DNA from: CALZJC01 sp963781065
Lineage (GTDB): Bacteria > Acidobacteriota > Thermoanaerobaculia > Multivoradales > JAHEKO01
Reading direction: 5' to 3'
NCBI GenBank assembly: GCA_963781065.1
Contig: CAWAET010000014.1
Location: 43,993 to 107,992 of the forward strand
Length of the DNA stretch: 64,000 nt
Shown: in pieces, positions 30,562 to 37,984 of the stretch
Position numbering within the stretch: the first letter of the stretch is position 1
Layout: each line of letters starts with the position of its first letter
Position numbers and translations under genes: made by a program
Notes under the pieces: model-generated
Seen by the model: the letters and a program-made list of their open reading frames with translations, nothing else
Told to the model about the DNA's origin: nothing
The model's database searches: none

Positions 30562-31086
30562 ATGTCAGAACCTTTTACAGCTGAGATCCGCATCTTCGCC
30601 GGTAACTTCGCTCCCCGCGGCTGGGCGTTCTGCAACGGGCAGCTGTTGCCGGTGGCGCAGAACACCGCGCTGTTCTCGCTCATCGGCACGACCTATGGCG
30701 GCGACGGCCGGACTACCACCGCGCTGCCCAACCTGCAGGGCCGTGCCGCGATGCATCCCGGCCGCGGCCCCGGCCTGACCTCGCGCCGGCTGGGGCAAAG
30801 GGGCGGCGTCGAGATGGTCACCCTGAGCGAGGCGCAGATGCCGAACCACTCGCACACCGTGCAGGCCTCGAACGACCAGGCCAACACCAACGACCCGAGC
30901 AACAACAACCCCTCGCGCAGCGCCGGCCGCGGCGCCAACCGCTACAAGGCCTCGGGCACCCAGGTGGACATGGCGTCGAGGAGCCTCGTGTCCTCGGGCG
31001 ACAGCCAGCCGCACGACAACATGCAGCCGTTCCTGGCGATCAACTTCATCATCGCGCTGGTGGGGCTGTACCCGAGCCGCAGCTGA
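30562..31086 (+). CDS. Phage tail collar domain protein 3
   Basis: A 174-residue third paralogue, beginning MSEPFTAEIRIFAGNFAPRGWAFCNGQLLPV. It contains LIGTTYGGDGRTTTALPNLQGR, an HSHTVQASNDQ segment and the ending NFIIALVGLYPSRS. It starts 11 bases after the second gene behind a GGAGGCGAG site, so all three are one transcript. The motifs HNHT, HTHN and HSHT at the same place in the three proteins may bind a metal between subunits, as His-x-His motifs do in phage fibre tips; this is inference. Confidence 0.88.
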   Translation: MSEPFTAEIRIFAGNFAPRGWAFCNGQLLPVAQNTALFSLIGTTYGGDGRTTTALPNLQGRAAMHPGRGPGLTSRRLGQRGGVEMVTLSEAQMPNHSHTVQASNDQANTNDPSNNNPSRSAGRGANRYKASGTQVDMASRSLVSSGDSQPHDNMQPFLAINFIIALVGLYPSRS

Positions 31087-31174
31087 GGCGAGGCCGAGAT
31101 GAGCCGCGCCGCGGTCCCGCCCCCGGTGCGTTGGGGGGCGAGACCGTCGCCGCGGCCTCTTGGGGAACGGAGCC

Positions 31175-31789
31175 ATGACACCTGCCGCGCAGAGCTACTT
31201 CCGCTCCGACGTGCCTCCCGGCGTGTCGGGCGACTGGCGCGTGCGCCGTTTCGAGCTCACCGGCCAGCCGCCGGCCGACACGGCCTCCATCTCGCCGCTC
31301 GATGTCGAGCCGCCGGGCGAGTACACCGCGCTCGAGCGCGGCGACGAGATCTTCATGACCGATCTCTACAACGAGTGGTGGACGCAGCGACTGGCCATCG
31401 ACAGGGCCTGTCAGCGGGGCGGCCGGGTCTTGGTCACCGGTCTGGGCCTCGGTCTGGTGGCCGAAGGGATGTTGCGCACCCCGGGCAGCCGGGTGGAGGC
31501 CGTCACCGTGGTCGAGGCATCGGCCGACGTCATCCGGCTGGTGAGCGATCATCTGCTCGGCCGGCTCGGCGGCCGGCTCGAGATCGTGCATGCCGACGCC
31601 TTCGACTGGAGCCCACCGGCGGACAGCCGATACTCGATCGGCTGGCACGACATCTGGCCCAACCCCCAGGTGCCCGAGGCGATGCAGCAGGCCGAGCAGC
31701 TGGAGCGGCGGTACGCGCCCTTCTGCGACTGGCAGGGCTCCTGGCCGCGCGAGTACCTCGCTGCCCTCGACCGCGCGGCGTCTAGATAA
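31175..31789 (+). CDS. SAM-dependent methyltransferase-like protein
   Basis: A 204-residue protein with a Rossmann methyltransferase core close to spermidine-synthase-like enzymes. Motif I is RVLVTGLGLGLVAEGML, the acidic end of strand 2 is VTVVEAS, and strand 4 is IVHADAFDW followed by YSIGWHDIWPNP. The N-terminal 70 residues (YTALERGDEIFMTDLYNEWWTQ) match the domain preceding this fold. I chose the ATG with a GGGGAACGGAG site; a TTG lies 15 bases upstream. It follows the tail collar genes in the same direction, so it may modify a surface component. The substrate is unknown. Confidence 0.72.
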   Translation: MTPAAQSYFRSDVPPGVSGDWRVRRFELTGQPPADTASISPLDVEPPGEYTALERGDEIFMTDLYNEWWTQRLAIDRACQRGGRVLVTGLGLGLVAEGMLRTPGSRVEAVTVVEASADVIRLVSDHLLGRLGGRLEIVHADAFDWSPPADSRYSIGWHDIWPNPQVPEAMQQAEQLERRYAPFCDWQGSWPREYLAALDRAASR

Positions 31790-31854
31790 CCGATGCTACT
31801 GTCCGGCTCGTCCGAGCCGCAGAAAAAACCAAGGAAGAGCCAAGGAGAAGATAG

Positions 31855-32424
31855 ATGCTCCCAGCAAAGATGGTCAGCGCCAGTCTCGCCTTCGTCGAAG
31901 GCAAGCACACCCAACCGCCCAACGTCGTCCTGGTGCCGTCGGGCGTCAGGACCTTCCCGGTCACCGTCGAGTGGTCGATGCAGTCGGAGGAGAGCTACAT
32001 CATCGGCTCTCACGAGCCCACGGACGCACATCGCTGGTGCGTCCTCGACGCCGATCTCAAGCAGGTGATGCGGGGCGCCGTCACGGGGCGGCATGGCACC
32101 AAGAAGGCCGAGCCCCTGACCAGCCGCACGCTGCACGGTGGCGGTGCGCACAACCCACGCACGGATACGTTCGAGTTCGCCGGCGGCAAGCTCAAGAACG
32201 GCGGCACCTACATCCTGATCGCCAGCCGCCACGGAGTCCTCGCGGCGGGCGAGTTCGTAGCGGTGAAACAGCCCGGGGCGAAAGCGGCGGCCAAGAAGAA
32301 GGCGGTTCGCAAGGCCAAGGCCGCGCCCAAGGCCAAGGCGGCGCCCAAGGCCAAGGCGGCGCCCAAGGCCAAGGCCGCGCCCAAGGCCAAGCGGCGGGCA
32401 GCCCCGAAGAAGTCGGCGGCCTAG
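31855..32424 (+). CDS. Unknown protein with KAKAAP-repeat, histone-H1-like tail
   Basis: A 189-residue protein in two parts. The first 135 residues form a beta-rich domain I do not recognise (VVLVPSGVRTFPVTVEW, YIIGSHEPTDAHRWCVLDADLKQVMRG, GGTYILIASRHGVLAAGEFVAV). The last 50 are almost only Lys, Ala, Pro and Arg, built of four near-identical 18-bp units encoding KAKAAP or AKAAPK, like the tail of histone H1 or bacterial Hc1/AlgP proteins. A GGAGAAG site precedes the ATG. The tail could bind DNA, RNA, acidic polymers or the cell surface. No signal peptide is seen. A terminator follows. Confidence 0.75.
   Translation: MLPAKMVSASLAFVEGKHTQPPNVVLVPSGVRTFPVTVEWSMQSEESYIIGSHEPTDAHRWCVLDADLKQVMRGAVTGRHGTKKAEPLTSRTLHGGGAHNPRTDTFEFAGGKLKNGGTYILIASRHGVLAAGEFVAVKQPGAKAAAKKKAVRKAKAAPKAKAAPKAKAAPKAKAAPKAKRRAAPKKSAA
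32302..32391 (+). repeat. 18-bp in-frame tandem repeat encoding KAKAAP
   Basis: About four to five copies of an 18-bp unit based on GCCAAGGCCGCGCCCAAG, with only synonymous C/G changes between copies. Such arrays are prone to slipped-strand expansion or contraction by whole units without frameshift, so tail length is likely to vary among strains. Confidence 0.8.
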
Positions 32425-32447
32425 GCCCTCCGAAGTCCGCGATTCGG

Positions 32448-32484
32448 CAGCCCGCGCGCCCCGGGGCCGCGGGCTGTCTTTTTG
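32448..32484 (+). terminator. Rho-independent terminator
   Basis: A perfect 9-bp GC-rich stem, CAGCCCGCG with CGCGGGCTG, encloses an 11-base loop and is followed directly by TCTTTTTG. It ends the tail-collar transcript after the KAKAAP-tail gene and lies just before the GNAT gene. It is the clearest intrinsic terminator in the window. Confidence 0.88.
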
Positions 32485-32507
32485 TCCATCGCCGCCGGGA
32501 GGAGGCC

Positions 32508-32990
32508 ATGCCGGAGCAGATCAGCTTGCGACCCATCGAGGAGGGGGACCGCCCCTTCCTCTTTCGCCTCTACGCCTCGACCCGGGCGGAGGAGTTGGCG
32601 GTCGTCGACTGGACCGACGAGGAGAAGGAGCACTTCCTCGACTTCCAGTTTGGCGCCCAGCACGACTACTACCAGGAGCAGTTTGCGAGCGCCCGCTTCG
32701 ATCTCGTGCTGGTGGACGGCGAGCCTGCCGGCCGGCTGTACGTCGATCGCCGCGACGACGAGATCCGGCTGATCGACATCGCCCTGCTGCCCGAGCTGCG
32801 CCGCCGCGGCATCGGCGGCCGGCTGATGGACCAGGTCCTGGCCGAGGGACGAGAGGCGGGACTGCCGGTCCAGATCCACGTCGAGCACAACAACCCGGCG
32901 ATGCGGCTCTACGACCGCCTCGGCTTCGAGCGGGTGGAGGAGCAGGGGGTCTACTGGCTGATGCGCTGGCAGCCGGAGGCTGAGGTCTAG
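32508..32990 (+). CDS. GNAT-family N-acetyltransferase
   Basis: A 160-residue acetyltransferase. The acetyl-CoA site is seen in IDIALLPELRRRGIGGRLMDQVLAEG (the RRxGxG/A motif near 100-115), followed by VQIHVEHNNPAMRLYDRLGFERVEEQGVYWLM, the standard C-terminal pattern. The substrate is unknown. GGAGGAGG precedes the ATG. It lies just after the terminator of the tail-collar unit and converges with the gene below, their stop codons sharing the same CTAG. Confidence 0.88.
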   Translation: MPEQISLRPIEEGDRPFLFRLYASTRAEELAVVDWTDEEKEHFLDFQFGAQHDYYQEQFASARFDLVLVDGEPAGRLYVDRRDDEIRLIDIALLPELRRRGIGGRLMDQVLAEGREAGLPVQIHVEHNNPAMRLYDRLGFERVEEQGVYWLMRWQPEAEV

Positions 32991-33298
32991 GTGAAGACGG
33001 CCTCGAACAGGCTGCCCTCGGCGTTGCTGTCGAGCTGCACCAGGAAGACCGCCAACTCGCCGGTCTCGGGGTGGCGCAGGGTGCGAATCGACTGCTCCAG
33101 CAGCATCTCGGCGGGGCCGCGGAAGACCAGCGAGAACGGCAGCCGCTTGCCCAGCTCGGCGGCCTGTTTGGCCGACAGCTCGCCGACCGGGCCCGCCTCC
33201 CGAAGCTCGAGCTGCACCGGCTCGGCCTGCTCGAGAAGCAGGTCGAAGCTCTGGCCGACCAGCGGCTCGAATCGCGACAGCTCCAACGCGTCCAGCAT
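32987..33298 (-). CDS. Small DUF6916-like protein
   Basis: A 103-residue protein starting MLDALELSRFEPLVGQSFDLLLE, with FSLVFRGPAEMLLEQSIRTLRHPETGELAVFLVQLD and ending LFEAVFT. From memory this pattern resembles the DUF6916 family, small beta-rich proteins often found beside tail-collar genes; I cannot confirm by search. That fits its position next to the three collar genes, although it lies on the opposite strand beyond the GNAT gene. Its stop overlaps the GNAT stop. Confidence 0.62.
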   Translation of the reverse strand: MLDALELSRFEPLVGQSFDLLLEQAEPVQLELREAGPVGELSAKQAAELGKRLPFSLVFRGPAEMLLEQSIRTLRHPETGELAVFLVQLDSNAEGSLFEAVFT

Positions 33299-33444
33299 CG
33301 CCGAACAATAGCATCTGGTGGTCGGCGGGGCGCCGGGCGGCCGACCCCGCGGACCGGGCTCGGCTGCCGCTGGCTTGGCAATTGCAGCCGGAAGTTGCGA
33401 CAATGATCGAGCGGCGCTGGCTGCCGCCGTCGATCCCCTCTCTG

Positions 33445-35163
33445 ATGACCGCAAGACTGACCTTGGCAGCTGTGCTCCTGGCCGCGGCCCCGTCCCTCGC
33501 CGAGGACGCGGCCGACCTGGTTCTGCGCAACGGCCGCTTCTACCCGGTATCCGTTCCCTGGTCGATCGAGGGCAGCCTGGCGGTGCGCGGCGGCCGGATC
33601 GCCTACCTCGGGCCCGACGCCGGCGCCGCCGGGATGATCGGCGCCGACACCGAGGTCGTGGAGTTGGCCGGCCGGGCGGTGACGCCCGGCCTGATCGACG
33701 CCCACTCGCACCTCGTGAGCCTGGGCCGGGCGCTGTCGGAGGTCGATCTGGTGGGCACCGCCTCCTACGCCGAGGTGATCGAGCGGGTGCGGGCGCGGGC
33801 GCGGCAGCTGCCGCCGGGAAGCTGGGTCCGGGGCCGTGGCTGGGACCAGAACGACTGGCCGGTCCAGGAGTTTCCGACCCACCAGCCGCTGAGCGCCGCG
33901 GTGCCCGATCACCCGGTCTGGATGCGTCGCGTCGACGGCCACGCGGCGCTGCTCAACGAGCGGGCGATGCGCTTGCTGGGCCTCGAGGAATCGATCGCGG
34001 ACCCGCCGGGCGGACGGTTTCTGCGCGGCGCCGATGGCGAGCTCACCGGCGTCCTGATCGACGCCGCGATGACCGTCGCTCACGCCCGGGGGCTGGCCGG
34101 AGGCGCCGCTCCGGCGACCGGCGGCTCGGCCGCTGCGGCGGTCATCGACCAGGCGACACCGGAAGAGGTCGCAAGCTGGATCCTGACCGGCGCGGAGCAC
34201 TGTCTGGAGCGCGGCCTGACGACGGTCACCGACATGGGGATCGACCAGACCGAGTACCAGGCCTACGCCCGGCTGCGCGGCGCCGGTGGGCTGCCGCTGC
34301 GGGCGGCGCTGTTCCTCTCCGACGAGCCGGCGCTGCTCGAAGACTGGTTCGCGCGCGGGCCCGAGATCGACCCCGAGGCGCGGCTCACGGTGCGCGGGGT
34401 CAAGCTCTACTCGGATGGCGCCCTCGGCAGCCGCGGCGCGGCGCTGATCGAGGAGTACAGCGACGATCCGGGCAACCTGGGCCTGCTGCGCACCGGCTCC
34501 GGCCACGTCCAAGACGTCTGCCGCCGGGCGCTCGAGACCGGCTTCCAGGTCGGCATCCACGCTATCGGCGACCGCGGCAACCTGGTCAGCCTCGACGGCA
34601 TCGAGCGCTGCTTTGGCGAGCCCCGGCCCGAGGCGCGGTTCCGCATCGAGCACGCCCAGGTGATGCGGCTGGGCGACATCGAGCGCATGGCCCGGCTGGG
34701 GGTGATCGCCTCGATGCAGCCGACCCACGCCACCTCCGACATGCCCTGGGCCGAGGACCGCGTGGGTCCGGTCCGGATCCGCGGCGCCTACGCCTGGCGC
34801 CGGGTGCTCGAGGCCGGCGGCTCGCTGGCGCTGGGCAGCGACTTCCCGGTCGAGCGCGTCGATCCGCTGTTGGGACTGTACGCGGCGGTGACCCGGCAGG
34901 ACCTGGAGGGCGACCCGGCGGGCGGCTGGCAGCCGGATCAGCGGCTCGACCGCGCCGAGGCGCTGCGCGGCTTCACCCTCGACGCCGCCCGCTCGCTCTT
35001 CCTGGAGGAAGAGGTCGGCTCGCTCGAGGTCGGCAAGCGGGCCGACTTGACGGTCTTCGCCCGCGACCCGATGACGGTGCCGGCAGCCGAGATCCCGGCG
35101 GTCGAGATCGATCTGACCCTGGTCGACGGCGAGGTGGTCTATCGCCGCGAGGAGACGCCATGA
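33445..35163 (+). CDS. Exported YtcJ-type amidohydrolase
   Basis: A metal-dependent hydrolase of the amidohydrolase-3 family, 572 residues from the chosen ATG. That start gives a signal peptide, MTARLTLAAVLLAAAPSLAED; an upstream ATG at 33403 has a better ribosome site but would bury the signal. Motifs are VTPGLIDAHSHLVSLG (metal HxH), GRGWDQNDW, GVKLYSDGALGSRGAAL (carboxylate), GFQVGIHAIGDRGN, RIEHAQVM, the terminal LGSDFPVERVDPLLGLYAAVTR and ADLTVFARDP. The family acts on amides of unknown physiological role. The stop overlaps the pcm start, so the two form an operon. Confidence 0.88.
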   Translation: MTARLTLAAVLLAAAPSLAEDAADLVLRNGRFYPVSVPWSIEGSLAVRGGRIAYLGPDAGAAGMIGADTEVVELAGRAVTPGLIDAHSHLVSLGRALSEVDLVGTASYAEVIERVRARARQLPPGSWVRGRGWDQNDWPVQEFPTHQPLSAAVPDHPVWMRRVDGHAALLNERAMRLLGLEESIADPPGGRFLRGADGELTGVLIDAAMTVAHARGLAGGAAPATGGSAAAAVIDQATPEEVASWILTGAEHCLERGLTTVTDMGIDQTEYQAYARLRGAGGLPLRAALFLSDEPALLEDWFARGPEIDPEARLTVRGVKLYSDGALGSRGAALIEEYSDDPGNLGLLRTGSGHVQDVCRRALETGFQVGIHAIGDRGNLVSLDGIERCFGEPRPEARFRIEHAQVMRLGDIERMARLGVIASMQPTHATSDMPWAEDRVGPVRIRGAYAWRRVLEAGGSLALGSDFPVERVDPLLGLYAAVTRQDLEGDPAGGWQPDQRLDRAEALRGFTLDAARSLFLEEEVGSLEVGKRADLTVFARDPMTVPAAEIPAVEIDLTLVDGEVVYRREETP

Positions 35164-35903
35164 GAGCCCCGGGGACTGCCCGCGTTCCGCCAGTTCTGTT
35201 GGCCGCTCTGTTAGCCTGTCCGGTGATGGCCGGTGCGCTCGATCCCAAGGCGCCGCCCCCGGACCCGTTTGCCGACCTGCGCCACGACATGGTCGAGCAG
35301 CAGATCCGGCGCCGGCAGGTGCAGGCGCCGAACGTGCTGCGGGCGATGGAGGAGGTGCCGCGCCACCGCTTCGTGCCCGACCACCAGCAGGGCTCGGCCT
35401 ATGTCGACGCGCCGCTGCCGATCGGCGACGGCCAGACCATCTCGCAGCCCTATGTGGTCGCCCTGATGACCGAGCTGCTGGAGCTCGACGCCGACTCCAC
35501 GGTGCTCGAGATCGGCACCGGCTCGGGCTACCAGGCGGCGGTGCTGTCGCGCATCGCCAAGCAGGTCTACTCGATCGAGATCCTCGAGGGCCTCGGCGAG
35601 CAGGCGCGCGACCTGCTCGGGGAGCTCGGCTACCGCAACGTCGAGGTGCGGATCGGCGACGGCTACCAGGGCTGGCCCGAGGCGGCGCCCTTCGACGGCA
35701 TCATCGTCACCGCGGCGCCCGAGCGCATCCCGCAGCCGCTCGTCGACCAGCTCCGGCTGGGCGGCAAGATGGTGATCCCGGTGGGCCGCTTCCTGCAGGA
35801 GCTGCTGGTCATCACCCGCACCGCGGACGGCATCCAGACCCGCGAGGTGGCAGGCGTCCGCTTCGTGCCGATGATCGGCGAGGTCGAGAAGCCGCCGTCG
35901 TAG
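35160..35903 (+). CDS. pcm: Protein-L-isoaspartate O-methyltransferase, exported form
   Basis: Repairs isoaspartyl residues in aged proteins by SAM-dependent methylation. It has 247 residues, with a core MVEQQIRRRQVQAPNVLRAMEEVPRHRFVP, PLPIGDGQTISQPYVVALMTELL, VLEIGTGSGYQAAVLS (SAM site) and DGIIVTAAPERIPQPLVDQLRLGGKMVIPVG, all typical. The unusual feature is an N-terminal signal-peptide-like segment, VPPVLLAALLACPVMAGALDP, suggesting a periplasmic or lipid-anchored enzyme, although SAM is cytoplasmic. The ATG overlaps the amidohydrolase stop (ATGA). Confidence 0.92.
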   Translation: MRAPGTARVPPVLLAALLACPVMAGALDPKAPPPDPFADLRHDMVEQQIRRRQVQAPNVLRAMEEVPRHRFVPDHQQGSAYVDAPLPIGDGQTISQPYVVALMTELLELDADSTVLEIGTGSGYQAAVLSRIAKQVYSIEILEGLGEQARDLLGELGYRNVEVRIGDGYQGWPEAAPFDGIIVTAAPERIPQPLVDQLRLGGKMVIPVGRFLQELLVITRTADGIQTREVAGVRFVPMIGEVEKPPS

Positions 35904-35959
35904 GCTGCCGGGCCCGAGCCGCGGACCGGCGGCGAGCGGTTCGGGGCGCCCGCTCGCCC

Positions 35960-37279
35960 TCAGCGGTCGAGGCGCCGCACCTCGTCGTCGATCGGCGTCG
36001 GCATCTCGAGCTGGCGACGGGTCTGATCGGCCACCTTGAGCTCGTCGAGGCGCCGTCCCATCGGCAGCAGCCGGCGCTCGAACGAGCCCACGGCCCGGTT
36101 GTAGGCGTCGAGCGCCTGGCCCAGTCCGCGGCCCATGTTGGTCAGCTCCTCGGCAAACTTGGCCGCCCGTTCGTAGAGCTCCCGCGCCACGCCGGCGATC
36201 TGCTCGGCGTTCTCGGCCAGCGACTGCTGCTGCCAGTAGACGGCGAAGGTGCGCAGCAGCGCCACCAGGGTGGTCGGGGTGGCGATCAGCACCTTGGAGC
36301 GCATGGCGTCGACCTGCAGATCGGGGTCGCGCTCGAAGGCGGCCGAGAGAAACGGGTCGCCGGGCAGGAAGAGAACCACCAGGTCGACGTCGCCGGCCAG
36401 CGAGTCGGCGTAATCGCGGGCCGCGAGCGAGCGCACGCGCTGGCGCAGCGCCCGGACGTGCCGGTCGAGCGCCGCGTTGCGCTCCGCCTCGGTGGTCGCC
36501 TCGCTGGCTTCGAGAAAGGCGGCCAGCGGCGCCTTGGCGTCGACCGCCACGAAGCGGCCGCCGGGCAGCTTCACCGTCATGTCCGGCCGGCCGCCGTCCT
36601 CGACCGTGGTCTGCTCGACGAAATCGCAATGCCGGGTCATGCCGGCCATCTCGGCGATGTTGCGCAGCGCGATCTCGCCCCACTTGCCGCCCCCCTGCGG
36701 GCCGCGCAGGGCGGCGGCCAGGGTGGTCGTCTGCTGCTGCAGGCCGGCGGTCGCGCCGGCCAGGGTCTTGACCTGGCTGTCGATCCGCGAGTAGGCCTCG
36801 ACCCGCGCCCGCTCGACCTCGCCGGTGCGCTGCTCGAGCCGCGTCAGCGTCTCCTTGAGCGGCTCCAGCAGATTGCGGATCTCGACCTTGCGCTCGTCGA
36901 GGTCGGCCCGGGCGCCGGCGCGGGCGCCGGCCAACTTCTGCTCTGCCAGGGCCAGGAACTGCTGACTCGAGCCCTGGAGCGCCGCCGCCGCCAGGGACTT
37001 GAAGGTCGTCTCGAGCTCGCGCCGGGTCCGCTCGACAAAGCGCTGCTGCTCGTCGATCAGCCGCCGCGCCTCCTCGGCACGGGCGCCGGCGACCGCCTGC
37101 TGGCGATCGAGCTCGCGAACCGTCCGCTGCGCCTCGTCGAGCTCGCGCTCCGCCTCCTCGCGCCGCGCCCGCTCCCCGGCCAGCGTCGCCCGCGCTGCGG
37201 ACAGGCGGGCCGCGGCCAGCAGCCCGGCGATCAGCAGCCCGGCCACCGCGGCCAGCACCGGAATCAGGAGCTCGCTCAT
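35960..37279 (-). CDS. rmuC: DNA recombination protein RmuC homologue
   Basis: A 439-residue RmuC family protein. A single N-terminal membrane helix (LLIPVLAAVAGLLIAGLLAAARL) is followed by a long coiled coil (about 30-190) and the nuclease-like RmuC domain: GKWGEIALRNIAEMAGMTRHCDF, PDMTVKLPGGRFVAVDAKAPLAAFLEA, VDLVVLFLPGDPFLSAAFERDPDL, KVLIATPTTLVALLRTFAVYWQQQSL. RmuC limits inversions at short inverted repeats in E. coli, which is worth noting given the palindromes nearby. The start was placed at the ATG before the membrane helix. Confidence 0.92.
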   Translation of the reverse strand: MSELLIPVLAAVAGLLIAGLLAAARLSAARATLAGERARREEAERELDEAQRTVRELDRQQAVAGARAEEARRLIDEQQRFVERTRRELETTFKSLAAAALQGSSQQFLALAEQKLAGARAGARADLDERKVEIRNLLEPLKETLTRLEQRTGEVERARVEAYSRIDSQVKTLAGATAGLQQQTTTLAAALRGPQGGGKWGEIALRNIAEMAGMTRHCDFVEQTTVEDGGRPDMTVKLPGGRFVAVDAKAPLAAFLEASEATTEAERNAALDRHVRALRQRVRSLAARDYADSLAGDVDLVVLFLPGDPFLSAAFERDPDLQVDAMRSKVLIATPTTLVALLRTFAVYWQQQSLAENAEQIAGVARELYERAAKFAEELTNMGRGLGQALDAYNRAVGSFERRLLPMGRRLDELKVADQTRRQLEMPTPIDDEVRRLDR

Positions 37280-37359
37280 GCCGCCGCCGAGGGTTTCGCC
37301 GTAGGCCAATTCACAGGCGACAGGATACCGGAGAGGCGAGGCAGGCGGGGCGCCCGAAG

Positions 37360-37510
37360 CGGCGCGAGAGGGCCGGCCGGCTCGGAGCCGAGGGGCCTGG
37401 CCCTGGGGTGGGAAGCTGCTCCTGCGCGCGCTGCTTTCGCTGCGTGCTCGGACACTTCCCACTGACGGGCCGGCCCCTCCGCTCCCGGCCGGCCTCCGCT
37501 GGCGCTGCGC
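37360..37510. repeat. Long imperfect palindrome (about 150 bp)
   Basis: A non-coding stretch centred near 37435. The inner arms GTGGGAAG (37408) and CTTCCCAC (37455) are perfect, and outer arms around GAGGGCCGGCCGG (about 37367) and CCGGCCGGCCTCC (about 37484) pair with small bulges. No reading frame here looks coding. The transcript could fold into one long hairpin with an internal 39-base loop. It follows the rmuC promoter region and precedes the 91-bp array. It may be a dispersed palindromic element or an untranslated RNA. Confidence 0.6.
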
Positions 37511-37604
37511 GCGATCGTCTGTGAAGCCCCACGATGGAGCGTCACCTCAGCGGCTTGTAGCGGCTTCTTGGCACTCCCACTACCCGCCCTCGGCTATGGT
37601 CACA

Positions 37605-37869
37605 GGGGATTCGCTCCAAGCCGTTGAGCCGCAGGCTCAGCGGCGCGACCGAATCCCTTCTGCGCCATCATTTCCCGCCGTTGGCGGCAGCAAGCGGGGA
37701 TTCGCTCCAAGCCGTTGAGCCGTAGGCTCAGCGGCGCGACCGAATCCCTTCTGCGCCATCATTTCCCGCCGTCGGCGGCAGCAAGCGGGGATTCGCTCCA
37801 AGCCGTTGAGCCGTAGGCTCAGCGGCGCGACCGAATCCCTTCTGCGCCATCATTTCCCGCCGTTGGCGG
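37605..37869. repeat. 91-bp tandem array mirroring the tRNA-Ala 3' end
   Basis: Three head-to-tail units begin at 37605, 37696 and 37787, with only C/T changes between copies; the last is truncated where it meets the tRNA gene. Each unit has a nested hairpin, GGGATTCG...CGAATCCC outside GCCGTTGAGCC/GGCTCAGCGGC, followed by CGAATCCCTTCTGC...TTTCCCGCC. That last block is the 3' end of the adjacent tRNA-Ala gene plus its trailer, in inverted orientation. The third copy and the tRNA end form a near-perfect 30-bp inverted repeat (37832-37861 against 37865-37894, two mismatches, 3-base loop). Nothing in the unit looks coding. Confidence 0.88.
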
Positions 37870-37873
37870 GAAA

Positions 37874-37949
37874 TGGTGGAGCAGAAGGGATTCGAACCCT
37901 CGACCCCCACGTTGCGAACGTGGTGCTCTCCCAACTGAGCTACTGCCCC
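37874..37949 (-). tRNA. tRNA-Ala (anticodon CGC)
   Basis: A complete 76-nt cloverleaf including an encoded CCA end. The acceptor stem GGGGCAG pairs with CTGCTCC through the G3-U70 wobble that identifies alanine tRNAs. The D arm GCTC/GAGC, anticodon stem CCACG/CGTGG with loop TTCGCAA (anticodon CGC, reading GCG) and T arm with TTCGAAT loop are all present. Its 3' half lies within a 30-bp inverted repeat shared with the 91-bp array, which could fold against the precursor or act as its terminator. Confidence 0.95.
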
Positions 37950-37984
37950 ACGGGCCCGCCGAAGCGACGTTTACTCTATCAGCG

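Noticed and set aside
29480..33298. Tail collar genes considered as prophage or phage tail-like bacteriocin
   Set aside because: No sheath, tube, baseplate, tape-measure, lysis, capsid or integrase genes lie near; only collar-domain proteins and enzymes are present.
37605..37869. Tandem array considered as CRISPR
   Set aside because: Units are 91 bp and directly adjacent with no unique spacers, and no cas genes are in the window.
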